Made by a program: the position numbers and the translations under genes | NCBI GenBank assembly: GCA_035222895.1 | Contig: JAVYIG010002531.1 | Span: 106,001 to 170,000, forward strand | DNA length: 64,000 nucleotides | Source of the DNA: Strongylocentrotus droebachiensis | Taxonomy: Eukaryota > Echinodermata > Echinoidea > Camarodonta > Strongylocentrotidae | Direction: 5' to 3' | The notes under the pieces: generated by a model | Told to the model about the DNA's origin: nothing | Databases searched by the model: none | Seen by the model: only the letters and a program-made list of their open reading frames with translations | Part shown: positions 38,901 through 50,900 of the stretch, one piece after another | Layout: the number at the start of each line of letters is the position of its first letter | Numbering within the stretch: position 1 is the stretch's first letter

Positions 38901-41900
38901 AGAAATACAAGTGTCATTTGTTGTGAGAACTAAAGCTAGGATAATGATCCCTATAGGTATCAAGTGAGAGTAGATGTATACCATTTTATGTAGCAACAAG
39001 TTATTAACATTATGATCATTATTTGAGGATACGAATTGTATAAAAATGAGTTATGATTAGAAGGCTCAGTGAATTTATATTTGTGCCTCTTTATCTTTTG
39101 TTTTTCAGAATACCCAGTACCGGCATGACCTGAAATTGAAGGCGGAGCTACTCAGTATCTATACCAATGATGTGGAACATAGCGACTCTGAAGACGAAGC
39201 AGTATGGTAAGAATTATGAAGATATTGCTCCCTCTGTAGACAGCTGTTAGAGATCATAACAAAGATGGCAATTATGACAACATTAACAATGAGAAAAAGA
39301 ATAGAACAATATAAAAGATGAAGAAGTACATGTAAAGGAGAGAAGAAAGTTAAGCCTTCTTTCCAACTGCAAAAAATCAGGAAGTTTTTTTTTTCCTGCT
39401 TGGATTTAGTTTCTAATGATAAAGAAATTTCCCAAATCTGATCATACATGTATAGTGTGCAGTAGGTTATCATCTTATAAGTGTACGGTAATTGAAAATA
39501 GAAATTTCTACTTTTTTCAGTGATCTCAAATCTTCATATTTGAAATTTTGAAATTTTAAGTTAATGAGAACTTGATCAAGTTCCCTGTATTTTCCCCAAA
39601 CTGTATGTTACTTTATCAAACTGGTAAAGACGATTATTGGCGCAGTTACTTTCTTTTCAAACTAATAAGAAGGGTGAAGCTAGAATCCATTCTAGGTACA
39701 CCAACATTGACAACCAGCAGAAAAAGATTGAGAACTTCACTTCTACAGATAGTATTTTTAAAAATCTTAATGAGAATGTCATTAAAGCTTCCTGAATCAT
39801 TTCCTCAAACCTTACATTGCAATCATTACTGCAGTGGAACAATTATTATTAGTACTTATACCATGCTTTTCCCATAAGGCCTAAACCGCTTACAGTGAAT
39901 GAAAATCAAAATTACATAAATATATATAATAAGAAAAACAGTCTTGCAACTACAAACTGCAAAAAGATGTGTTTTTAAGGCCTTTCTGAAGGTGATAACT
40001 GATGGAGACTAATTCGAAGTGGTAGATCATTCCAATATTTTGAAGTAGATACAGTAAATGTCCTATCACTGGCTAATCAATGTGCGGGTAACTGAATATG
40101 TGAGACGGAGAGGATAACTGGCTGACCTCAATGCCCTGGCAGGTGTATATAAATTCAAACAGGTATCTAAATATTGTGATTTGCTTGAGTATTTAATCTT
40201 TTGATTGTTTTGTTGTTGATTGAAGGAACATGAAGGGCAAGGCGAGCATCCAGTCCAAGTACATCAACATTGACAACCTGCAGAAGAAGATCAAGAACCT
40301 AGAGGAGGAGAATCTCCATCTCAGGATAGAGACATGCGAGATGCGTACCACCACCACCAACATAGAGGAGAAGGAGGAGGAGCTCGTAAGAGACTGCTTC
40401 AGACAACTGGGTAACTAAGCATGGGTGTTTTTAATAATAATGATAATAATAATAACTCACATTTATAATGCGCCTAATACCTTGTTTCTAGGCGCAGCAC
40501 ATATTATTACCGCAGTCATCGGATTCAGGCTTACCCACAACACAATGTATGCACATTCTTCACTCCCTGGGGAGCATCCCAGCCAGTCGCCATTATGCAA
40601 GCGCCACTTGCTAATCCAACCACATTAATTTTCGCATCCTACCGGGTACCCATTTAACACCTAGCTGGAGAGTGGCAAATGTAGATCAATGTCTTGCCAA
40701 AGGACATTAGTGCTGCGGCGGGACTTGAACCGTGGACCTTGTGATCCACAGTCCTTGTGATCTACAGTCTAGTGACATATCCACTCGACCAAGATTCAAG
40801 ATTACTCGAAATGAAATGTTATTGTGTATATTTTTTACAGAATTGCTTTACATCAATGTTACATGGAAACACATAAATCAAACATGATATGGTATCGTTT
40901 TATGGTAACGATGTTGATTGTAAGGGTCAGTCGAAGGTGGTATAAGGCACTAGTTTTATGGTAATGATGTTGATTGTATTAGGTAGATTTTGTCAGTCTA
41001 AGGTGGTATAAGGCACTGCTTCCTCTTCTTTAACAATGACATGAGCTTCTAGAGAGAGTTTTTTTGTTAGTGTAAAGAAATGTTAGAAAGCCATGGTTTG
41101 GATAAAATTTAAGCTTAGGTTTGGAGTTTAATAGGTGTAACGTTAAGTTTTGGATTAGGGCTAGATTTAGGTTGAGGATTAGGCTTAGGATTAAGGGTTA
41201 CTACTGGGACCAGGACTATGCTTAGAGTTTGGGTTAGGGTTATGGATTGCTTCAGACAATTTAGTAAGCTTGTCTTTTATGATTATATTAGGGTCATACT
41301 TAGGATTAGGGTAAGGGTTAGGGTTAATGTAAATTTGAGAGGATCTTTAACTAGAGGGAATTTACAACGTGAAAATTGGCCTCCCAAATTTGCAACCTAT
41401 CATATGGCTGTCATGCCTTACTTTAACCTGTCTCCATTTAAAAGCAAAAGAGCTCATGTTTGCTTACTTATAAGTAAGTACCTGCTTGTTAGCATCCGGG
41501 TAAGACAAATGTTAGTTCTTTTACAAAGTTAAATACACTTGAAAATCTTTATATATTATTCATGCAGTATAAAATCCATAAGAGAAGGGTTGTGGTGGTA
41601 TAGTGGTTCATCCACTTGACTCACAAACCAAAGGTTAAGGGCTTGAATCACAGCTTGACACTAATATCCTTTGGCAAGACATCAATCTGTATTTGCCGCT
41701 TTCCACCTAGGTTTAAATGGGTCCCGGATATTCTAGAACGCTACATATTTGGCCGCTTCGCTGACCGGGGTAATAAGGTTGGATTGCCAGGAGCATCATG
41801 GCATGGCAGACATGTGCACTATATAAAGAAGCCACCGTTTTTCTTCGAAGCACTCCATCTCTCAATGTCTTCAAATCCAAATTAAAAACATATTGGTTCA

Positions 41901-44900
41901 ATTGAGAGATTCTATTTTGTAGAATTTAGTTTTAAAAAAGGAGCTCTGAACCAGCGCAGCTGAATATATTTTGTATAAAAGCTGCGCTATATCATCGAAT
42001 GACTAAATCATTGAATGACGATGGAAACGCCATTAATCGCAACAACAACAACAACAACATCTTCTTGTTATTGTTATTATTGAGGGATATTTTTAGGTTA
42101 TAGGGGTAGTTGAGATTTTGGAATGTTATATTAAGGGCACTTGTTAATTGGATATTTAGATTTTCATGCTAGAAAACTCAAAATTGTTACTCCCAAATTT
42201 CACTGAAATATATATCAAAAGCTTGTCTTCCTCCATATTTGTGTGTCTGACATGTTTGAAGTGCCAATAATCTTGTCTCTTATACATTTCAAAAGAAATC
42301 ATTGTTTAATAGTGCTCTCTAATTTACATTTCTGCCTTTCTCTCTTTGTTCAGGGGATGCACGTGGGACTTGTGAGATTCTGACGGAGGAGCTGAGTAAA
42401 AGGTTTGAGGAGAACATGAGGCAACAGGAAGAGATCACCTATCTCTTGGCCCAACTTGTTGACCTCCAGCAAAAGGTCAAAAAGGTGAGTGACCTCTATT
42501 AACCTGGTGTCAGCAAATTGTTGTTTCACCGAAATGGCTCTTCAGTTCAATATATCAATTATATGAAGCTTTATGAAGAGTGATCATAACAACAATATGA
42601 TTTTGAGATTGGAGAGTCTTAAACTTTCATTTTGAAAGTGGCAATAGTCGTTCATTTCTAAATTATTTGAGGGAGACTGTTCATTGTGTATTAGAAGCAA
42701 CATCTCTAATTTGGATTGCATCAGAATTATCAGCTGCATTTTTATTTAAATGTATAACTTTTTGTTGCATGAAAAGGTAGGAAATATTTTTAATTCATTT
42801 GTACAGTTTTTACAGTAGCCACTGCCAGACTTAAATCTGCAAACATGGTTTCTTTAACTTAGGGTGAAATACATTAAATGGATTACAATTATAAGTGAGT
42901 ACTGATATTGGCTTAGTACATGTATTTATTCTGAGCCACCAAACAAGGTAAATACTAATATTTGAGTATTAATCCAGCCTTAACCTCTTGGTCTGAATAT
43001 CAACTCTGATTATTATTCTGTCTTTACTTTCTTTCAGCTTTCCGTTGAGAATGAGGAGATGAGCCGGCATCTTACAGCTTCCAAAGATGCACAGCAAGAT
43101 CTAGTCAAAGATGTAAGAAAGGCCTTGTCAAGCTTTTGATTAATTTTTTTTGTTTTTGGTTCAACAGATCGTACGATACATACTATGCCAACAATTGCTA
43201 CACTGTCAGTTCCTACTTGTCAGTTTTTACCTTTAGCCCTGGACGTGACACTATCCCTAATCTAAACTAAACTAAACTAAATGACAGGCCCATTGCGACC
43301 CTAACCCTAATCTATAAACTTGGTTTTAAAAAAGCCCGAGCAATAACAATGGAGCACGAGTTACTGGATCATATGTTAGATCATCATCATACATTAAAAG
43401 GAGATGTCAACAGTGGCATCAAGTAGGTTTTAGAAAAGAAAACAAGTTGGGTTTTTCTTCAAAATAAGCGAGACATGTCAGTGAAAATTGGAGAAGATCC
43501 AATAAGGAGTGAGAAATTTAATTTATTTGTGAGCTTTCTAGTAAGAAAATCCTGGACTTAATTTGCATGCAATATTGCATTTGTCTTGTAGTCTGAACTG
43601 AGAGGGACAATGTTACTTTACTCTTAATTTTTTTTTCTTCATCTCATTTCTAAATTATTGATTTTGAAAAGCTAGTTTTCAGATCATGAGAGCTGCACAG
43701 AATTAAGTTATTATTTCTGCATATGATATATTTTTCTACTACTCTCCATTAATTTTCTTACGGGTTGTTTCGAACTGTTTTTTCAAACTGTCCATTATTA
43801 CGATTTTTCTCTTTCAGTTGATTGAGACAAAAGAGAAGTATGAGGAAGTTTACACCATGTTCCAAGAAGCGCAGGAAACAGCGAAGAGATCTAACCGCAG
43901 TTCTATGTCCCACGGTGGTATCGGCTTCGGCACCTATCTGAACCCACTACCGGTCTTCCCTGCTGTAAGTTACTCCTTTCTCATGTGCCCTTACCCTCTA
44001 GGGATGTGCGAACCCCCCCCCCCCCCTCTTGCTGTCAAAAAAGAAAAGAAGAAGAAGGCATTCAAACAGAAATGCACAAGCTAGATATCAGAGAGATCTA
44101 GTGAAAAATTTATGTCCCATTGCAGCATTGGCTTTGTCACCTATCTAAACCCACTACCAGTCTTCCCTGCAGTAAGTTACCCCTCTCTTATGTGCCCTTA
44201 CCTTCAAGGGGTGTGCGAAACCCCCCTCATCTCACTCTCGAAAACAGTAAAGAATGAAGAATAAGAAGGCTTTCAAACCAGAAATGCACAAGCTAGATAT
44301 CAGAGAGATCTAACCGCAGTTCTATGTCCCACGGCGGTATCGGATTTGGCACCTATCTGAATCCACTACCAGTCTTCCCTGGCGTAAGTTACCCCTTTCT
44401 CATGTGCCCTTACCCTCAAGGGGGTGGGCATAACACCCCCTCCCTCATCCCACTCTCAAAAAAGAAATGAAGAAGAAGAAGGCATTCAAACACGAAATAG
44501 ATATCAGAGAGATCTAGTGACAAGTTTATGTCCCATTGCAGCATTGGCTTTGGCACCTATCTCAACCCTAAAGCTGTCTTCCTCACTGTAAGTTACCCCT
44601 CTCTGTCTATTTTTAACATCACGTAGGCCTGTATTGTGTAGGTACATGTGTGTACCCTCCCCCCCCCCCCCACCCCCATCCATCCAGGAATTAATTCCTT
44701 GAAATGCTAGAGCGCTGTGATGGCAGCCGTCCTAAAGCCAGGGTAATAATCGGGAGCGCCTTGAGTGTCAAGTCTGACAGATACGAGGGCTATACAAGAA
44801 CCCAATGTTATTGTAATTATCCAAAAAGTGGCATTTCTATTGAAATACGTTAGCTCTGTGGCTAGAGTATTGATGTTTGGATGGGGGCCCCAGGTTTGGA

Positions 44901-47900
44901 ACTAAAGAAAAATTCCAACAGTTCCTGAAATTTGGGTTTGGAATGTTAAAGATCATAGATTGCAATTGACTATGAACAGGTTTCCAGAAGTGTTGAGTCT
45001 TAAGATCATTTTCAATGATGACATTAGGAGGAGGGGACGGGGTTGTTCCAGAGTTTGGGCGTGACACTAAATAACAAAAAGCTAACATATCTCAATAAAC
45101 TGTTTTATGGATGCGTCTCTATAAAACTTAAATTCTTAATGACACATTAACAAATTTAGTGCGTCTGGGTAATATTCTTAATGTCTGAATTGAAGACATA
45201 CCATCATAAATTATCTTATCATGTTTGATTGTCAATATCATTTAATGGACTATGTTCCAAAAATATCTGATAATTTGCGATATGATTTGATGTAGAATAT
45301 TAACTTGATAGATTTTATGTAGAGCTACAAAAGATACTGTAAGAATGTTTGCCTAGTATGTCGCAAGAAATGTCAATATTTTGATGGTAGCGAATGATAA
45401 TGGGAAATTTTTATGTTGAACCAATATTGACAAGAGAAAGATAAATCAGTTTTGGCGAACTTTTCCTTTAAAGCCCCACTGCACTACTTGTAGCTACTTG
45501 CTCCCTCTATATAGCAAACAATGCCTAAGCGGTGCCCGTTGGTCCCCCATGATCCCCCTTTTCTTACACTGTATGTTAATTGAGAGCTGAGTTGATGAGA
45601 TAACCACCTGTCAGGGATCACGCTGGGAGGTCTAATCCCTCTTGGCCAAACTAGTGCAGACAGGCTTTAAAGCACCAGAGTGGGAAGGTATTTTATAGAG
45701 TGCATTTTCAATAAAACCTCACCAACATAATATTTTGTATGCCCTCATGAAAAAGGAAGATCATGACACATCTTCTTAAGAACATTGAAATTGAAGGACC
45801 TGAAAATGGTTGGTATTATTTTGATCTCTGCAATATATGCTTTCAACATTTCTACATGTGTAGCAGTTTCATTAAAAATGAAATAAAAAATGGAAGACTT
45901 ACCAAGTCACACGTAATGACCATTGATTTTTAGGTCATAGCGATAATTATCTTGAGGAACTTGATAAAGCTAAGTCTTATCTTGAATATCCAATCTACAT
46001 GTACCTTGGATATTGATATAGTTGGACGTGACTTTCTTTGTTAAACAATAACGCACTCATAGTTAATCTCTAGTGTGTAGTCATGTTTCCATAGGCTCCA
46101 ACAGAATGTTTCATTTGTATTTGCTTTTACTGTACATGGTTCTCTCAGAATAATGCACAGTACTTGTAGGGTTGTGCATCACATTAGCGTAGTGCAAATA
46201 GGTATTATGGCCATGGGTAGTTGCCTTTGTATCTATTTAAGCACACTTGAAGATGGAGGGTGTATCTACTTCAGAAAGGTGATGTGAAGTTCTTTACCTT
46301 GCCCTTGTCTGTATCAACCAAAGTTGAAATTTATTAAACAGCTGCACATATATTTTGCTGAATTAGTAAGTTTATGGAACATCTTTTCAAACTTACTTCA
46401 AAAGTTGACTAATCTAGGAGATAGAAAAGTGTAAGGTAATCTAAAACCTTCAACAGATCAATGGGATTCAACCTGTAGAGGTGTTGTGGTCTAGTGGATA
46501 AGTCATCAGACTGTGAATGCTGTGAGCGCCGAAAATGGCAGCCTAGCAGAGCCGGGCAATATTGGAGCGCCTTGAGCACCTTGCATGGTGGATATGTGCG
46601 CTATATAAATGTCTGATATAAGTTATTATCAACATTGAAGTTGCAACTCATTTAACAAATTCTGAATAGCCATCATCGTATAAACTTCATGCAGTGTAAG
46701 TGAATGATTTTGTACCCATGTGCAGATCTATTTTCCAAGATTTTAGAACATAAAGGAAGGAAAAAAAGGAAGTATGTCGCTATGTCACCAGTGCTCATAT
46801 TTTAATGATATGTACTGTTGTCATTAAGTCATTAAACATACGCAATAAAATAGTACGATACCATTCCTTTATGGCTTATCCAAAGTAATAAAGCCATTTT
46901 GTCAGCAGTCGCATCCGTGACTGTCGGTACATAATGAGGAACTGTATCACTCTGAAATTTACAGTCAGAAAAGGAGAGCACGTAATGTTTGTTATCCAGA
47001 AAGGCGTTAGCTTGTATACTTTTATACAGACTTAATGGCCCAAAAATCACAAAGGAGGTTTAAATTTAACCCATGGTTTAAATCTTCATTTACATGACCC
47101 ATGGTTTAAAATTAGCCCAAACTAAGAGTGACACATTTAGAGGTCCAAAATTGGACAAGCGCAAGGCAAGGTACTCTTAATTTGCGCTACTTTGAAACCA
47201 TGGGGTATGTATTAAATGAGGGTTTAAACCATTGACTAAATTTAAACCTCCTTTGTGAAATCGGCCGGGCCTTGTCTTTCTGGCTCTGAACAGACTATAT
47301 CATTGTCTAATGCAGTACGGTCATTCTTTGTACATTTCAAGAAATTCACATTTTAAAGTTTTTATTTTATTCTGACTACTTCTTTTGAAAATTTCTCATT
47401 GATAGATTATATTTTCTCATATTATATCCTGGGTATTAATCCATCTGTCCTTTAAAAACCAAAACCAAAAGAATAACAAATGAAAAAAATGAAGAGAGGA
47501 TGTTCAAAGTCATGTTCCCACCCTTCCCCCAGGCACATGGCGCCATGTTTTGCTCTTAAAGATAAATCATGTTTCAGTTTCTTCTCATATTTCATATCTA
47601 TGTAAACACTCCAGACTGAAGTTGATTATGTCTTAACAAATATTGGACGTTTGCCATGGACATAAAGTAATATCAACAAACAAAGTCTAAGAAGATATAG
47701 CTCACTTAACCAAATGCTTCTCAACAGAGATTTAGAAGTAAATCTTTTAAGGAAAACATGAAGAAGAGGAGAAGGAGAAAAACTGTTACAGGTATAATGA
47801 TTATTTGTGTGGGCACATGTCCTATAGGATTTCTTGATAGCAGAAATTATGAAATTATTTTTTTTTTCTTGAAGGGGAAATATCACCAAAATGTCTTTTG

Positions 47901-50900
47901 GTCTTTATATTTGGGGTCCCATTCCATAATATCATACTCAAATAATCAGCTTCAAATATGAGTTCAGTCAAGATATTGCAAATTCGAAATTCAAAATAAC
48001 TCTCTAAACTAACAGAAAGCTACTTGTGGTTAACTTACTTGAGGCATCTGTGTGTGCCTGTGGAATTTCACTCTAAGACACCTTCTATATGGACCTTGAT
48101 ATGAAATTCTTTTCCAAACACTTGGATGAATGTTTTTTTAAAGGTTTTGGGGAGTGCTTTAATATGTTATAATTATAGACATTTTTTGTTTCTTAGGCAC
48201 TTGAATGAAAAAACATGTCTTTATTTGTCTTTTTTTCTATGACAGGATTCCTTAGCAGCTGAGCTGGTGGACTGTGTAGAGCAACGGTTAGAGAAAGACC
48301 CACATCTCTCCAAGAAAGGCAAAAGGTATGCACGGGATATATTCATGATTTAAGGAAACATCCATAACTCTTGAGGGCATATTGTACAGATCAAAAAACA
48401 GTTCTTCAGAGTAGATTACATCATTTGTTAACAATAGCATGTTGTATCAATTGGCTCATAACTTTTTTTCCATCTAAGATGTGCCCTTTTAGATTAATGT
48501 AGAAAAAAAAAAAGGAAATCAAACAAAATCTCCCTCTCCCCATATGAAATTGCAAGTCAAGCAAAAAGAAAGCCCTACAAGTATTGCCAGTTTTAGGATA
48601 ACAAATGATCAAGCTAATAGCCCTTAAGAAATTCCTGTCCTGAATAAGTCATGCTTTTCTTTTTATGATGCTTCACCTTGTGCTTTAACTGAAGAAGAGT
48701 CAGTGATACAAACTTAATGGCCCAAATTCACAAAGGAGGTTTGTCAACAAACCTAGGTTTATGTTCCTCATATGACGTATTTTGATGCGTTTCAGACAAA
48801 GGTTCAGACAAACCTTGGTCTGAAACGTGTTAAAATGCGTCACATGACGCACATAAACCTAGGTTTGTCTACAAACCTCCTTTGTGAATTCAGGCCAATG
48901 AGATTCTAATCTATTTGTTTTCTTTCCCATCTTCCGTTTCAGGGAATACAACAAGAATGTGATGAAGACGGTGAAGGTGGTGAACAAGAGAAGCCATAAC
49001 AGTCCTGGCTCAGGTTACAGCAGTGATTTCTACAGCCGTCCAGTCTCTCCGTCCAGCTCCGTTGTCTCTCTCGTAGGGTCACCTAGGAGTGAGATGTACG
49101 AAGGCGATAGCGAGAGTATCAACAGCTCTCTTGGGTAGGTTTGAGTTTGAGTTTGAGTTTGAGTTTTTGAGTTAAAAAAAACAAAAAAACAAGTAAACAT
49201 AATGTATCATGCATTATTACATAAAATCTTAACAATATAACACAAGATAAATAACATTACACATGATCATGATAAACATTGTTGTACAAAGTATGTTATA
49301 TACAGATGAAATAAAAGATTATGTGTACACTTTTGTTGTTGAATGGGGTACCAGAAGTTAGCACAAGTGCTAGAAAGAAAGAAGGTAGAAAGAAGTATTG
49401 TGTTCAAGTATGTATTCCTTTTATTGTAAGAGTCCAAGAATAAAGCTATGTAGGAAATGCAGAATATTGGTGTTTACTTAGTTTTTGGATTTGATACAAT
49501 ATTAAGTTGATATAGGTATTCATTTGTATCTTTTAGCTGAGTGTTTCTAATTTTTAAAAGCTTATGATAAGTGTGCTGTGTACTAGCTTAGTGTGATATA
49601 CTGCTTTCAATCGGATAGCATAGGCTGAGAAGACAAGACCAAGGTATGTGATGTCATATTAGCAAGGTATTTTGGCTAAAGTGATACAACTTCCAGCCAC
49701 TTTACTAATAAGTCAAGCCAAATGCTAACTAAAATGTTGACTTTAATACTTCATATATTTAAATAGTGGGACAGAGAAAAGTTTATAGTGGTGTAGAGAA
49801 GAATTGATAGTGGTGTAAAGAAGAGTTAATAGTGGTGTAAAGGAGAGTTGATGGTGGTGTAAAGAAAAGTTGATGGGGGTGTAGAGAAGAGTTAATAGTG
49901 GTGTAGAGAAGAGTTAATAGTGGTGTAAACAAGAGTTAATGGTTGATTGTTTCCCCTCCCTAGATCTGGTCTGCATCCTCCAGTCTCTAACATCCCAGGT
50001 TCCAACGACCTCGAGACCGCTCTGAGACGTCTCAAGCTTAGACGAGAGAATGAGACTGCCGAGCGGGACTACGCCGAGCTCCACATCAACTCACCGACAT
50101 GTCCCAGTCCAGATAGTATGCTGTCGGGACTGTCCGGGATCTCCGGCATCTCGACGGTACCGATGGGAGGGGGAGGAGGAGGAGGGGGCCAGTCGTTCAG
50201 GGCATACATGCCAGAGAAACTGCAGATTGTCAAACCAATGGAAGGTGAGTACAATCACAATATATCTTTCAGGTTTTGTTTCTGCTATTGCTTTGACCAA
50301 TCCAATCCAAACCAGGAATTTACAAAGCACCAATATCTAGTTGCCTAATCAAAGGCGCTGATGAGACTGAAAAACTACTGAAACTACTGAAATTGTCTGT
50401 TCATGATTCTAACTGGGCAATACAAAAAAGCAGTGACTAATTGTAAGCAATCTGAAATAGGTATGTCTTTAGTTGAGTTCTGAAAGTGGATAACTGACAA
50501 GACCTCAATGTAAAACACAGTTACATTTGACTGCATGAAGTCATGACAGAATATACACAACATACTTGAGTTTTTATACTTTTATGGAATCATAAATGTT
50601 ATGTACATGACATTGGCTCCATTAACTTTGTTGTTTTGTCAATGATAAAGGTTAATATTTAGTTTGAAGGTAGATTTGGATAAGTTTTAGCCCTCTCTGG
50701 TTAGGTTCAGAAGTCAACTATGGAGCAGTTGTCTTTGAAGCTGTGTTATTCAATCATTATACTTTTGCATCATTATTGATTATTGTATTATCCCTCACCC
50801 TCTCATGAACTCCCTTTCTTTTCCTCTCTCTCTCTCCTCTCTTTCAATAATTCCCCTCACTTTCACCCTCTCACCCTCTCTCTCCCTTATTGATTATTAA

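Larger units (their letters stand above)
40411..42353 (+). other. Intron between exons 7 and 8
   Basis: Contains two SINEs in opposite orientation (40433-40790 and 41590-41835), a telomere-like tract at about 41105-41335, a possible SINE tail at about 41940-42010 (GCTGCGCTATATCATCGAAT), and AAC/ATT simple repeats around 42035-42085. Confidence 0.6.
43965..48245 (+). other. Intron between exons 10 and 11
   Basis: A 4.3-kb intron with the exon-10 duplication array, C-runs at about 44010-44024 and 44658-44685, a SINE tail at 44680-44815, a SINE at 46478-46625 and a MITE at 47037-47271. The remainder (44820-46470, 47280-48240) shows no gene. Confidence 0.6.
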
